Source of the DNA: CAYZJB01 sp964602985
Lineage (GTDB): Bacteria > CLD3 > SB21
Length of the DNA stretch: 64,000 bases
Direction of reading: 5' to 3'
Assembly: GCA_964602985.1 (NCBI GenBank)
Contig: CAZRTJ010000012.1
Coordinates: forward strand, 38,349-102,348
The stretch's first letter is position 1; each line of letters starts with the position of its first letter. The notes under the pieces are model-generated. The model did not search any database. It was not told where the DNA came from and saw only the letters and a list, made by a program, of their open reading frames with translations. This document shows, in pieces, positions 1 through 9,329 of the stretch. A program made the position numbers and the translations under genes.

Positions 1-695
1 TGCCGGAATCGAAAATCCGGGGATACAAACCGGGTCGGTTCAGTTTTAATGTCCAGGGCGGACGGTGCGAAGACTGTCAGGGCGCAGGCCTTCGGAAGAT
101 CGAAATGAATTTTCTTCCCGACGTGTATGTCCAGTGTGAGACCTGTCAGGGTCGGCGGTACAATCGGGAAACGCTGGAGATCCGGTACCGCAGTCAGTCG
201 ATCTCGGACGTCCTGGAAATGACCGTTGCCGAAGCGCTGGAGTTTTTCGACGCGGTGCCGGTGATTCGGCGTAAACTGCAAACACTCCATGACGTCGGTC
301 TGGACTACATCCATCTCGGTCAACAGGCCACAACCTTATCGGGGGGCGAGGCGCAGCGGGTGAAACTCGCAGAAGAATTGTCCAAGGTCAGCACCGGCAA
401 GACCCTGTACATTTTGGACGAACCGACAACGGGTTTGCACTTTGAGGATATCCGGATGCTGATGGATGTGCTGGGGCGGCTGGTGGACAAAGGGAATACG
501 GTCGTTGTGATCGAACATAATTTGGATGTCATCAAGTGCGCAGATTGGATCATTGACATGGGGCCGGAGGGCGGCGAGGAGGGCGGACAAATCGTGGCGG
601 AGGGTACGCCGGAATCCATCGCCGCGAATGGCGTCGGTCATACGGGAAGGTACCTGCAGAAGGAACTCGCGCTGACCGGAAACGGCGCGGGTTGA
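1..695 (+). CDS. uvrA: UvrA, excinuclease ABC subunit A (C-terminal part, 5' end outside window)
   Basis: This is the C-terminal ~230 residues of UvrA, the DNA-damage-sensing ATPase of nucleotide excision repair. The reading frame is open from base 3, so the gene begins outside the window. Visible features are the zinc-finger half 'GGRCEDCQGAG' with its partner pair CETC (CxxC), then the ABC signature LSGGEAQR, the Walker B stretch YILDEPTTGLH and the switch histidine in VVIEHNLDV. The wording 'NFLPDVYVQCETCQGRRYNRETLE' region is typical of the canonical UvrA. A second, complete uvrA lies at 23254-25995 and differs clearly in this zinc-finger region, so the two are old paralogues rather than a recent duplication. 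The next gene, hprK, starts 59 bases downstream. I see no terminator between them. Confidence 0.97.
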   Translation, partial: PESKIRGYKPGRFSFNVQGGRCEDCQGAGLRKIEMNFLPDVYVQCETCQGRRYNRETLEIRYRSQSISDVLEMTVAEALEFFDAVPVIRRKLQTLHDVGLDYIHLGQQATTLSGGEAQRVKLAEELSKVSTGKTLYILDEPTTGLHFEDIRMLMDVLGRLVDKGNTVVVIEHNLDVIKCADWIIDMGPEGGEEGGQIVAEGTPESIAANGVGHTGRYLQKELALTGNGAG

Positions 696-754
696 GCGGC
701 GAAGTCTGAAATTCAAATTGTGTTAATCTCGTTTTTTCGTTAAACTCGTGACGT

Positions 755-1777
755 ATGTCGCAGATCGTGTATCAAACGGGCGAGGACAAGATTCGGCGCG
801 TTGAAAAGATGCAGTTGTCGCGTTTTGTGGAAGACGTCCGAAACACGTTGCATCTCGAGGTTGTCGTCGAGGGAAGTCTGACCAATCGCTATTTCACGCA
901 GCGTGATCTGCACCGACCCGGTTTGGCGCTGGCCGGATTCGTCGAGTTGTTCACGCATGACAAGATTCAGATTCTCGGCAATACGGAAAACTATTATCTC
1001 GTCAGTTTGACGGAAGAGGGCCGCCGCACCGCCTTGGAGAAGGTTTTCCAATTTGATATGCCTTGCATCATAATCACCAACGGGAATCAGGTCTTGCCGG
1101 AAGTACGTGAATTTTGCGAGTTGAAGCAGGTTCCGTTGCTTCGCACGCAGTTATCCACGACCGATACGATCCACCTGATCAGCACGTATCTCGACGACGT
1201 CTTTGCGCCGCAGGTGACGGTCCACGGCTCGATGGTCGACGTGTACGGGATCGGGATGCTGTTGACGGGCAAATCGGGAATCGGAAAGAGCGAGATTGCG
1301 CTGGATTTGGTGGAGCGCGGTCATCGCCTGGTGGCCGACGATACGGTGAATATCAAACGAAACGCCGAGACGATCTTGATTGCGTATGGTCACACCACGA
1401 TGAGTCATTTCATCGAGATTCGTGGGGTGGGGATCCTCGACGTCCGGGAGATGTTCGGCATTCGCGCCGCTCGGGTGCAAAAGCGACTTGAGGTGCTGGT
1501 GGATCTGCAATTATGGGACGGAAAAGAGGAATACGAGCGCCTCGGACTGGATGAGGAAACAACGAATATTCTGGATGTGAACATTCCCATTATCAAACTG
1601 CCGATCTATCCCGGCAAGAATATTACCGTGATCGCCGAAGCGATTGCGTTGAATTTGCTCTTGAAGATCCAAGGATATGATGCGGCGAGAGTGTTCAGCG
1701 ATAAATTGATGGCGGAAATTCAAACGAAGTCACGGAATGCGGACATGAATCCGTACCTGCAGAGGGATTTCGAGTAA
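755..1777 (+). CDS. hprK: HPr kinase/phosphorylase-like protein HprK
   Basis: HprK is a bifunctional serine kinase/phosphorylase that acts on HPr or an HPr-like protein. At 340 residues it has the usual family length. The N-terminal half (about 1-130) is the regulatory domain. The C-terminal half has the conserved HG pair near residue 158, the P-loop GKSGIGKS at about 172-179, the VADD metal-binding stretch near 193-196, and the family signature around EIRGVGILDVREMFG (221-235). The start ATG at 755 gives a full N-terminal domain. No PTS gene is visible nearby. In many Gram-negative genomes hprK sits beside cell-envelope genes rather than sugar uptake genes. Here it is followed after 20 bases by an MCE lipid-transport gene and then a ZIP transporter, which suggests one transcript. 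Confidence 0.93.
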   Translation: MSQIVYQTGEDKIRRVEKMQLSRFVEDVRNTLHLEVVVEGSLTNRYFTQRDLHRPGLALAGFVELFTHDKIQILGNTENYYLVSLTEEGRRTALEKVFQFDMPCIIITNGNQVLPEVREFCELKQVPLLRTQLSTTDTIHLISTYLDDVFAPQVTVHGSMVDVYGIGMLLTGKSGIGKSEIALDLVERGHRLVADDTVNIKRNAETILIAYGHTTMSHFIEIRGVGILDVREMFGIRAARVQKRLEVLVDLQLWDGKEEYERLGLDEETTNILDVNIPIIKLPIYPGKNITVIAEAIALNLLLKIQGYDAARVFSDKLMAEIQTKSRNADMNPYLQRDFE

Positions 1778-1797
1778 CGATCTGAGGCGAGGCCCAT

Positions 1798-2700
1798 TTG
1801 AACGAACATAAAATTCTGGAGATCAAGGTCGGGATCACCATCTTGACATCGGTGATGCTGCTGGTCTTGGGGATCATCTGGCTGAAGGGGATCACGTTTA
1901 AGCCGAACACATTTGAGATCAAGATTCTGTTTCCGAATACGGGAGGACTGCAGGCGGGAGATCCTGCGATGGTGTCCGGCTTGCGCGTGGGAAAGGTGAC
2001 GGATATCCAGTTGAGTGGAGATTCGGTTTTGGTGTTCGTGAGTTTGTCGAACAGCATCCAGCTGCGTTCCGATGTGACGGGACAGATTTCCAGTTCGGAT
2101 TTTTTCGGCGGTAAGAAGGTGGACATCTTTCCGGGTAAATCGGACAGGAAATATGAGGGAGGTTCGTTGATCCGAGGACAACGCGAACCGGACATTACGG
2201 AGTTGACGAGTCAGCTGAGGGATATCGCGATCGATGTCAAAGAGACCCTGGTGAAGGTGGACACGGTACTGGTCGGCATCAGCGGCATCGTCAATGACAA
2301 GTCGTTTGCCATATCATTGAAACAGACCATGAAGAATTTGGAAAAGACGACGGAAAAAATTTCGTCCATTGCAGATAAAAGTGACGCGAAGATTGATTCG
2401 ATGCTCACTCGGCTCAGCGGGGCGTCCCGAAGTTTTCGCATGCTGGTGGACAAAACGAATGGCAAAATCGACACGACGTTTACGAACGTCGTAGAAATTA
2501 CGCGAACCGTGTCGCATCTGACCAACTCATTGGACAGCATTGTGACGGTCGTGGAACGGGGAGAGGGAAGTCTCGGAAAACTGGTTCATGACGATCAACT
2601 CTATCTGCGGCTCGATCAAACCGTGACGGAGCTGGATTCGCTCGTTCGATCTGTACGCGATCGGGGCATGAAGGTTAATGTGAAGCTGTTCGGCGATTAG
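1798..2700 (+). CDS. MCE (MlaD-type) lipid transport protein
   Basis: This 300-residue protein has one N-terminal membrane helix (about 11-30), an MCE/MlaD domain (about 35-115, with 'GDPAMVSGLRVGKVTDIQL'), then a long helical periplasmic region rich in Ser/Thr/Lys. MCE proteins form hexameric rings that pass phospholipids between inner and outer membranes with an MlaE permease and MlaF ATPase. Neither partner is in this window. The start is TTG at 1798; no ATG lies upstream in frame before the hprK stop and the helix begins directly after it. It lies 20 bases after hprK and 3 bases before the ZIP gene, so the three are probably co-transcribed. Family assignment is secure; the actual substrate is not shown by the sequence. 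Confidence 0.9.
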   Translation: MNEHKILEIKVGITILTSVMLLVLGIIWLKGITFKPNTFEIKILFPNTGGLQAGDPAMVSGLRVGKVTDIQLSGDSVLVFVSLSNSIQLRSDVTGQISSSDFFGGKKVDIFPGKSDRKYEGGSLIRGQREPDITELTSQLRDIAIDVKETLVKVDTVLVGISGIVNDKSFAISLKQTMKNLEKTTEKISSIADKSDAKIDSMLTRLSGASRSFRMLVDKTNGKIDTTFTNVVEITRTVSHLTNSLDSIVTVVERGEGSLGKLVHDDQLYLRLDQTVTELDSLVRSVRDRGMKVNVKLFGD

Positions 2701-2703
2701 CGC

Positions 2704-3432
2704 ATGGGGCTGGCCATTGGTCTGAGCGCTATTTCCGGTTTGGTGATCATTTTCGGAGGCCTGCTTTTCGGTCTCCGTCGCCGGTGGGAACGCAAATACC
2801 TGGACACATTTGTCGCATTGGGAGCGGGATATATCCTGGCCGTTGCTCTACTGGATATGATTCCTGCGGTGGTGACCTCTTCCCCCACGATGATGGTTTG
2901 GGTGATTCTGGGTTACCTGATCGTTCATCTTTTTGAACATGTTTTTACGCCGCATTTTCACTACGGGGAGGAGACGCACGAGCATTTGGTTTCGCACGTG
3001 GTGAGCACCTCTGCGCTGATTGGTCTAGTCGTGCATAATTTTTTCAGTGGGATCGCAATCGGGAGCGGTTTGTCGAAGGAATGGGGTTTGGGTTGGCTGA
3101 TCTTTGTGGGAACCGTCTTACACAAGTTGCCGGAGGGGTTTACGATTTCCTCGATCATGTTTGTCAGTCACCATCATCGTCGGCAGGGTCTGTGGAGCAC
3201 GGTAGCCCTTGCGGTGTCGTCGGTAGTGGGGACGCTGATGATTTTCGTGTTGGATGAACCGGGCGATGTGTTGCGCAATGCCGCGCTCGCTCTGTCGGCC
3301 GGGACGTTTATACATGTTGCGACCACGGACCTCATTCCCCGCATCAACGATAGCGGCGTCCGGTGGATGCCGCTGATGATTTTTCTCGGCGTGGCGTTGT
3401 TTCTTATGAGTTCGTTATTCTTCCACTTATAA
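2704..3432 (+). CDS. ZIP-family divalent metal transporter
   Basis: This 242-residue polytopic inner-membrane protein is of the ZIP (zinc/iron permease) family, which moves Zn2+ or Fe2+ into the cytoplasm. The two signature metal-site helices are present: HNFFSGIAIG (about 107-116) and HKLPEGF (about 140-146). A histidine-rich loop with HVF-HFHYGEETHEH (about 80-94) precedes them and probably collects metal. At least seven hydrophobic helices can be seen. ATG at 2704 follows the MCE stop by three bases, indicating an operon with hprK and the MCE gene. It ends 39 bases from the stop of glmS, which runs the other way. I saw no clear hairpin in that short convergent gap. Confidence 0.92.
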   Translation: MGLAIGLSAISGLVIIFGGLLFGLRRRWERKYLDTFVALGAGYILAVALLDMIPAVVTSSPTMMVWVILGYLIVHLFEHVFTPHFHYGEETHEHLVSHVVSTSALIGLVVHNFFSGIAIGSGLSKEWGLGWLIFVGTVLHKLPEGFTISSIMFVSHHHRRQGLWSTVALAVSSVVGTLMIFVLDEPGDVLRNAALALSAGTFIHVATTDLIPRINDSGVRWMPLMIFLGVALFLMSSLFFHL

Positions 3433-3471
3433 TCTTCGACGATCCCCCATGCCTGCGTTTGAACGAGATTC

Positions 3472-5304
3472 TTACTCGACCGTCACGCTCTTGGCGAGAT
3501 TCCGTGGCTGATCGACGTTGCATCCGCGCAAGACGGCCATGTGGTAGGCCAGCAGTTGAAGCGGAATTACGGTGAGGATGGGACAGAGGAAATCGAGGGT
3601 CTTCGGCACGTAAATCACGTGGTCGACCTTGGATGCAATTTCGGTATTGCCTTCGGTCGTTACTGCGATGATACGGCCTCCGCGCGCGCGCACTTCCTCG
3701 ATATTGCTTACGACTTTGTCGTAGATCGAATCTTTTGGCGCAATAACGACCGTGGGCATGTCTTCATCGATCAAAGCGATGGGTCCGTGTTTCATCTCCG
3801 CGGCCGGATAGCCTTCCGCATGGATGTAGGAAATTTCCTTGAGCTTCAGCGCGCCCTCAAGCGCGACAGGGAAGTGATACCCGCGGCCGAGGTAGAGAAA
3901 ATTTCGTTTGTCCTGGTAGCGCTCGGCGATTTCCCGTATGTGGTCGTTTGCGGTCAGGATGGCACGAACCTTTTGAGGAATTTGCTGGATCTCCGCGACG
4001 ATCTGTTTGCCTTCGACGACCGACATGTTTCTCTTCCGGGCCAAGAGGAGCGTTAGGAGAGCCAGCACGGTCAGTTGCGAGGTGAAGGCCTTGGTTGAGG
4101 CCACGCCGATTTCCGGTCCGGCGTGGATGTATACGCCTGCGTCGGATTCCCGGGCGATCGTACTTCCGACGACATTGCAGATACCGAGAACGGTCGCGCC
4201 GCGCCGTTTGGCTTCGCGCATGGCCGCAAGGGTGTCTGCGGTTTCACCGGATTGACTGATGGCGATGACGACCGTACCCTCTTCCAGGATTGGATTGCGG
4301 TAGCGAAATTCCGAAGCGTATTCGACCTCCACGTTGATTCGCGCAAATTCTTCGATCATGTATTCGCCTGCGAGGGCGGCATGCCAGGAGGTACCACAGG
4401 CCGTCAAGATGATCTTGCGCGCCTGGACGAGCCGGTCCACGAATTCGCCGAGACCTCCCAGCTTGGAAATTCCTTCCTCCACGATCAACCGTCCGCGCAT
4501 TGCATCGGTGATGGTGCTGGATTGCTCAAAGATCTCTTTGAGCATGAAATGTTCGTACCCTTGTTTTTCGATTTGACTCACATCAAATGTGATTTCCTCG
4601 ACTTTCTTCTCGACCGGCTGATCGTCCAGCGTCTTGGTGACGATTCCCTCATTCGTGAGGATGGCCATTTCGTTGTCTTCCAGATATCCGACCTGCCGTG
4701 TGAGACCCACGATGGCGGAAGCGTCCGACGCGACCAGAAATTCGCCCTCACCGTACCCGAGCACCAAAGGACTGCCGTGTCGAGCGACAACGATCTTGTC
4801 CGGCTCTTTTTGAGAAATGACGGCGATTCCAAACGTACCTTTCACACATGCCAACGCCTCTCGAACCGCCATTTCCAGGCTGCCGCAGGATGCGTAGAAC
4901 TCTTCGATCAGATGTACGATGGTTTCCGTGTCCGTGTCCGTGTGGAACTCGTGACCCTTCTTCTGAAGCTCGACTTTCAGAGCGGCATAGTTTTCGATAA
5001 TGCCGTTGTGAATCAGAGCGATCTCACTGCTCTCCCCGGTGTGCGGATGAGCATTATTCGTATTGGGGACGCCGTGTGTCGCCCATCGTGTGTGACCAAT
5101 GCCAATGGTACCGGCAAATGTTTCGCCGCAGATGAAATTTTCCAACTCTGAGAGCTTTCCTGCCTGTTTGCGGATTTCGATTCGGTTGGATTCCAGTACG
5201 GCGATGCCGGCGGAATCATAACCTCTGTATTCCAAACGTCTTAGTCCGCTCATGATAATAGGAACGGCTCGTTTGGCCCCCACATACCCTACAATTCCAC
5301 ACAT
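3472..5304 (-). CDS. glmS: Glutamine-fructose-6-phosphate aminotransferase (isomerizing)
   Basis: GlmS converts fructose-6-phosphate and glutamine to glucosamine-6-phosphate, the first step to UDP-GlcNAc for peptidoglycan and LPS. The start is set by the catalytic N-terminal cysteine: MCGIVGYVG begins at 5304, and a ribosome-binding AGGAGC lies just upstream (5311-5316 on the + strand). The open frame runs 35 codons further upstream, but this would bury the nucleophile. The 610-residue protein has a class II glutamine amidotransferase domain (1-~230) with RWATHG and HNGIIEN motifs, then two SIS sugar-isomerase domains, with ISQSGETADT and the conserved C-terminal DQPRNLAKSVTVE. Divergent from gcvT across 147 bases. 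Confidence 0.97.
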   Translation of the reverse strand: MCGIVGYVGAKRAVPIIMSGLRRLEYRGYDSAGIAVLESNRIEIRKQAGKLSELENFICGETFAGTIGIGHTRWATHGVPNTNNAHPHTGESSEIALIHNGIIENYAALKVELQKKGHEFHTDTDTETIVHLIEEFYASCGSLEMAVREALACVKGTFGIAVISQKEPDKIVVARHGSPLVLGYGEGEFLVASDASAIVGLTRQVGYLEDNEMAILTNEGIVTKTLDDQPVEKKVEEITFDVSQIEKQGYEHFMLKEIFEQSSTITDAMRGRLIVEEGISKLGGLGEFVDRLVQARKIILTACGTSWHAALAGEYMIEEFARINVEVEYASEFRYRNPILEEGTVVIAISQSGETADTLAAMREAKRRGATVLGICNVVGSTIARESDAGVYIHAGPEIGVASTKAFTSQLTVLALLTLLLARKRNMSVVEGKQIVAEIQQIPQKVRAILTANDHIREIAERYQDKRNFLYLGRGYHFPVALEGALKLKEISYIHAEGYPAAEMKHGPIALIDEDMPTVVIAPKDSIYDKVVSNIEEVRARGGRIIAVTTEGNTEIASKVDHVIYVPKTLDFLCPILTVIPLQLLAYHMAVLRGCNVDQPRNLAKSVTVE

Positions 5305-5310
5305 ATATAT

Positions 5311-5316
5311 GCTCCT
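5311..5316 (-). promoter_or_regulatory. Ribosome binding site that fixes the glmS start
   Basis: On the minus strand AGGAGC lies six bases before the ATG at 5304. It supports the Cys-2 start over the longer upstream frame. Confidence 0.7.
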
Positions 5317-5392
5317 AGGTTTCGGCGGAATGGTACATATTTTCGACCCAGCGGGCAAGGATTTTGATGGAGGTACGTCCCTCGCAAGTCGG

Positions 5393-5424
5393 TTTGATTC
5401 ATAACCCAAAAAGACCTATTTTCG
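5393..5424 (+). promoter_or_regulatory. Candidate Bacteroidota-type promoter for gcvT
   Basis: TTTG (5393-5396) is followed after 20 bases by TATTTTCG (5417-5424), close to the TAnnTTTG -7 element of the primary sigma factor in Bacteroidota. It lies about 30 bases before the gcvT start and just upstream of its ribosome binding site AAGGAG (5439-5444). This is a pattern match only; the spacing is at the long end. Confidence 0.35.
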
Positions 5425-5451
5425 GGCCATTGGAACATAAGGAGTTACGCA

Positions 5452-6555
5452 TTGACAACAGAATCAAAGAAAACACCATTTTATGACTTTCATGTAGCGG
5501 CGGGCGCCAAGATGGTGGATTTTGCAGGATACTTGATGCCGGTGCGTTATGACGGCGACATAGCGGAACACATGCGGGTCCGTACGGGAGTAGGGATGTT
5601 TGATGTCTCGCACATGGGTGAATTTTATGTGACGGGGGAAGGTGCGCTGGGCTTCCTTCAGCAGGTCACCGTGAACGACGTATCGAAGTTGGAGACGGGT
5701 CAGGCGCAGTATTCCGCGATGTGTAAAGAGGATGGCGGCATCGTCGACGACCTGATTGTCTATCGATACCCGGACAAGTACATGTTGGTTGTGAACGCCT
5801 CGAATATGGAAAAGGACTTTGCCTGGCTCACCGCGCATTGTCCGTCGAATGCGAAATTAGAAAATGTCAGCGAGCAGATTGCGCTTCTTGCTATTCAGGG
5901 CCCGAAAGCGCTCGATTTGGTGCAGTCGATGACGAAGACGGCCGTTGCGGCGATCCGGTTTTATTGGTTTGCCCAAGGCGAGATAGCGGGTGTGCCGGTT
6001 ACCATCTCGCGGACCGGATATACCGGCGAACGAGGGTATGAGCTGTATTTTGACGCCCGGAATGCCCCTGCGGTGTGGAATGAAGTCATGCGGAAGGGTG
6101 AGACCTTTGGTCTGGGGTTGTGTGGACTGGGTGCGCGTGACACCCTGCGGCTGGAGATGAAGTACTGCCTGTATGGAAACGATATCGACGAGACCACGCA
6201 TCCATTGGAGGCGGGTCTGGGATGGATCACAAAGTTGAAGAAGGGCGACTTCATCGGACGGGACGTTCTGATGAAGGCCAAAGAGACAGGGCTGAAGCGG
6301 AAACTCGTTGGGTTGGAAGTGGAAGGAAAGGTACCGGCGCGTCACGGATACGAGGTTCATGCAGAAGGTCGGCGCATCGGACAAATCGCCAGCGGGACCT
6401 TTTCGCCGAGCCGGCAGCGCGCCATCGCCACCGCATACGTCGAGGCCGCATTCAGCGAAAACGGTACGGTCCTGCACGTACAGGCCCGTGGCCGTACGCT
6501 GAACGCGAGGGTCGTGCCCACCCCGTTTCATGACGGGGACCCTTCCCGAGAGTAG
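5452..6555 (+). CDS. gcvT: Glycine cleavage system T protein (aminomethyltransferase)
   Basis: GcvT is the tetrahydrofolate-dependent T protein of the glycine cleavage complex. It releases ammonia from the aminomethyl group held on lipoyl-GcvH and makes 5,10-methylene-THF. The 367 residues cover the whole family length. Motifs include FDVSHMGEF (50-58), the EDGGIVDDLIVYR region (about 93-105) with the catalytic aspartate, SRTGYTGERGYEL and LEAGLGW. The start is TTG at 5452, with AAGGAG seven bases upstream. gcvH and gcvP are not in the window, so the system is encoded at scattered loci. The short C-terminal tail overlaps or abuts ftsK. Confidence 0.96.
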   Translation: MTTESKKTPFYDFHVAAGAKMVDFAGYLMPVRYDGDIAEHMRVRTGVGMFDVSHMGEFYVTGEGALGFLQQVTVNDVSKLETGQAQYSAMCKEDGGIVDDLIVYRYPDKYMLVVNASNMEKDFAWLTAHCPSNAKLENVSEQIALLAIQGPKALDLVQSMTKTAVAAIRFYWFAQGEIAGVPVTISRTGYTGERGYELYFDARNAPAVWNEVMRKGETFGLGLCGLGARDTLRLEMKYCLYGNDIDETTHPLEAGLGWITKLKKGDFIGRDVLMKAKETGLKRKLVGLEVEGKVPARHGYEVHAEGRRIGQIASGTFSPSRQRAIATAYVEAAFSENGTVLHVQARGRTLNARVVPTPFHDGDPSRE

Positions 6556-6556
6556 G

Positions 6557-9280
6557 ATGTCCGGAAGAAAGAAGACAAAGGCACCGGCCGAAAAACCACG
6601 CTCCGCAAGACTCACCCCCAAGGCGAAGCGAGAAATCGCGGGAATCGTTGTCATGGGACTCTCGGTCCTCGCGATCCTCGCGCTGGTCTCCCACGATCCG
6701 TCTGAAGAGCCGTCCAACATTTCCGCGTTGAGTCACGCGGGCAAGCTTCGCAATGTCTTGGGCAGCTTTGGCGCCACCGTTTCTCATTTCTTCGTGACCT
6801 ACACCTTTGGCTATGCGATGCTCGCGGTTCCGATACTGACGATCAGCTACGGATGGCTGATGTTGACGAACCGACCGCTTGGGCAGTCGAATCGATTTGC
6901 ATTTTATCTGCTCACGGCGATGGTGCTCGTGTCTGTTTGGCTGGCCTTTCCCGGCAGTCTGGGGGACCGTGAAGATTGGACATGGTCTGGATTCATCGGA
7001 GGCATGCTGGCAAACAAGCTGCACCAGATGTTTGGCTCGGTCGGGGCGATCAGTGTCTGGATTTTGCTGAGTGTCGTGTGGCTGATCCTGGTGACGCGAG
7101 TGAGTCTTTCCGATGCGATACCGATCGTCCAAAACACGCTGAGCGCGTGGTGGCGTGGGATCCGTGAAATGTTTCATCGACCAGCGGCTGGCCCTGCGGA
7201 CGACTTGGTTCCCGAGTACCTGCAGGAAGAGAATCCGGAGAAGAAGGACGACCTCCGATCCGAAACGACGGAACCCCGTAAAGTCGAATCCAATCAGCCC
7301 ACGGTGAAGATTCAGTCCGCGAAGGCTGACACGGCCGAGTCCCGAGTCAAGGAACCTCCATCCAGGGTCGACCTCACGATGGACACGGAACTGGTGCAGG
7401 ATCTTCAAGCCGTCCGTCAGATCGAAAAGAATTTTACCGTACGGAAGTTTGATACGGAATTGAAACTGGTTCCCGCATCGAAGACGATATCGGAACCCTC
7501 CCGGAGCGAGGGCGAAGAGTCGGCAGACGATTTCCGGGACATCGCCAAAAGCGCCTTTGACGAAGAAGTGTCTCATTCGATGAATGCCAGGTCCTCCAGG
7601 GAAGTCGTACCTCCGACCAAGGAGCCGACGGAAGAAGTTCCGGTCGAACCGCGTGTGGAATCGACTTCCGATGATCCGACTGAGCCGTCGATCGAGCTTG
7701 TGCCTGAGGAAACTCAGGAACCCGTGAAGAAAGTGAGGGAGAAGCGGGCCATCGACCTCGACAAAGCGAACCAATCAGCCAGAAATAAATATCGCGCCCC
7801 ATCTCTGGACCTGCTGGAGGAGACGCACGAGGTGGAGAAGCTGTCGGATGCAGATATTCGAGAATTGGATTTGAAGATCGAGCAAATCATCGAGACGCTG
7901 AAGCAGTTTAATATTGAGACGCGGGTCACCTCCACCCAGTATGGCGGGCCGGTGGTTGCGATTTATCAGCTGGAATTGCCGTCCGGTTTGAAAATTTCGA
8001 AGATCACGGGATTGGAGGAAGAAATTGCGCTGGCTTTGAAAGTCAAATCCGTTCGTATGGTGCCGGTGGCTTCCAAAGGTACAATCCAGGTGGAAATTCC
8101 CAAGCCGCGTTCGAGTCCCGTGTTGATTCGCAGTATCTTTGAGGACAAGGCCTTTAAACAAGCCAAGCAAAAATTTCGGCTCGGTCTTGCGTTGGGCAAG
8201 ACCATCGACGGTGTGTGTCACATCGAAGATCTGGCCAAGATGCCGCATTTGCTGATTGCCGGTACGACGGGTTCCGGTAAGTCCGTCGGCGTCAATTCGA
8301 TGATCACCAGTCTGCTCTACCAGTTTGACCCTTCGGAAGTCAAATTTGTCATGATCGATCCGAAGAAAGTCGAACTGGCGCTCTACCGCGATCTGAAGAA
8401 CCATCACCTGATCTGCCTGCGCAACGCGCACGGGGAATTGATCGAGGACGTCATTACCCGGCCGGAGAATGCGAAGCTGATGTTGAACGCGCTGGTCGAG
8501 GAGATGGAAGTTCGGTACGAGAAGCTGGCTCATGCCAATGTGCGGAATCTTGAGGACTACAATGTGCGCTGGCAAGAGGGCAAGATGCCCACCGACGGAA
8601 AATTTGACCATTACAAGTTGGAATACATCATTGCGATTATTGACGAGCTGGCGGATCTGATGATGACGGCTCCGCGGGAGATTGAGACGTCCATCACGCG
8701 GCTCGCACAGATGGCTCGCGCCGTGGGGATCCATCTGGTGGTCGCGACTCAGCGGCCGTCCGTGGACGTCCTCACGGGGCTGATCAAGGCGAATTTTCCA
8801 GCCCGCATCGCGTATCAGGTACGAAGCAAGATTGACTCTCGTACGATTTTGGACATGTCGGGCGCCGAGCAATTGCTGGGACGCGGGGACATGCTGTATT
8901 TGCCTCCGGGTCAAATGCCGATCCGAATTCAGAACGCATTTACGTCGACGGCAGAGACCGAGCAGCTCGTGGAGTACATCCGTCGCATGCCGGCATTCCC
9001 GCGCCGGGATTTCCAGCTGAGGGAGGAGCCGCGCGAGGAATCCGGCGGAGAAGGAGACGCAGGTTCGTACGACTCCTTGTTCAACGAGGCGCTGGACATT
9101 GTAGTGAAATTCAATCAGGGTTCCGCGTCCCTGCTGCAGCGGCGGTTGAGCATCGGCTATGCGCGGGCCGCTCGGATCGTCGATCAATTGGAACGGGCAG
9201 GCGTCGTGAGTCCCCCCGACGGCGGAAAACCGAGGCAAATCCTGATCACGGAAGATCAGGCAGCCATGTATAAAATTTAG
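6557..9280 (+). CDS. ftsK: DNA translocase FtsK
   Basis: FtsK/SpoIIIE is the septal ATPase that pumps chromosome ends during division. The N-terminus holds about four membrane helices (residues ~25-170), followed by a charged, low-complexity linker (~190-400). The motor domain carries the Walker A GTTGSGKS at about 569-576 and Walker B IIAIIDELADL. The C-terminal winged-helix gamma domain that reads KOPS-like sequences is present (last ~70 residues, with 'SASLLQRRLSIGYARAARI'). I chose ATG 6557, one base after the gcvT stop, giving 907 residues. An in-frame ATG at 6530 would overlap gcvT and add nine residues. Long open frames on the opposite strand here are shadows. Confidence 0.96.
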   Translation: MSGRKKTKAPAEKPRSARLTPKAKREIAGIVVMGLSVLAILALVSHDPSEEPSNISALSHAGKLRNVLGSFGATVSHFFVTYTFGYAMLAVPILTISYGWLMLTNRPLGQSNRFAFYLLTAMVLVSVWLAFPGSLGDREDWTWSGFIGGMLANKLHQMFGSVGAISVWILLSVVWLILVTRVSLSDAIPIVQNTLSAWWRGIREMFHRPAAGPADDLVPEYLQEENPEKKDDLRSETTEPRKVESNQPTVKIQSAKADTAESRVKEPPSRVDLTMDTELVQDLQAVRQIEKNFTVRKFDTELKLVPASKTISEPSRSEGEESADDFRDIAKSAFDEEVSHSMNARSSREVVPPTKEPTEEVPVEPRVESTSDDPTEPSIELVPEETQEPVKKVREKRAIDLDKANQSARNKYRAPSLDLLEETHEVEKLSDADIRELDLKIEQIIETLKQFNIETRVTSTQYGGPVVAIYQLELPSGLKISKITGLEEEIALALKVKSVRMVPVASKGTIQVEIPKPRSSPVLIRSIFEDKAFKQAKQKFRLGLALGKTIDGVCHIEDLAKMPHLLIAGTTGSGKSVGVNSMITSLLYQFDPSEVKFVMIDPKKVELALYRDLKNHHLICLRNAHGELIEDVITRPENAKLMLNALVEEMEVRYEKLAHANVRNLEDYNVRWQEGKMPTDGKFDHYKLEYIIAIIDELADLMMTAPREIETSITRLAQMARAVGIHLVVATQRPSVDVLTGLIKANFPARIAYQVRSKIDSRTILDMSGAEQLLGRGDMLYLPPGQMPIRIQNAFTSTAETEQLVEYIRRMPAFPRRDFQLREEPREESGGEGDAGSYDSLFNEALDIVVKFNQGSASLLQRRLSIGYARAARIVDQLERAGVVSPPDGGKPRQILITEDQAAMYKI

Positions 9281-9329
9281 AGTTCATTTCGGCCGAAAAC
9301 TGTATACTATCTCATCCGAAGGAGTGTTC

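Noticed and set aside
3433..3471. Terminator between the ZIP gene and glmS
   Set aside because: The 39-base convergent gap shows no stable inverted repeat.
4123..5151. 342-codon plus-strand frame opposite glmS
   Set aside because: Antisense shadow; glmS motifs are continuous on the minus strand.
6452..9238. Two long minus-strand open frames opposite ftsK
   Set aside because: Low-complexity, Arg/His/Gln-rich products with no family features; ftsK on the plus strand explains the region.
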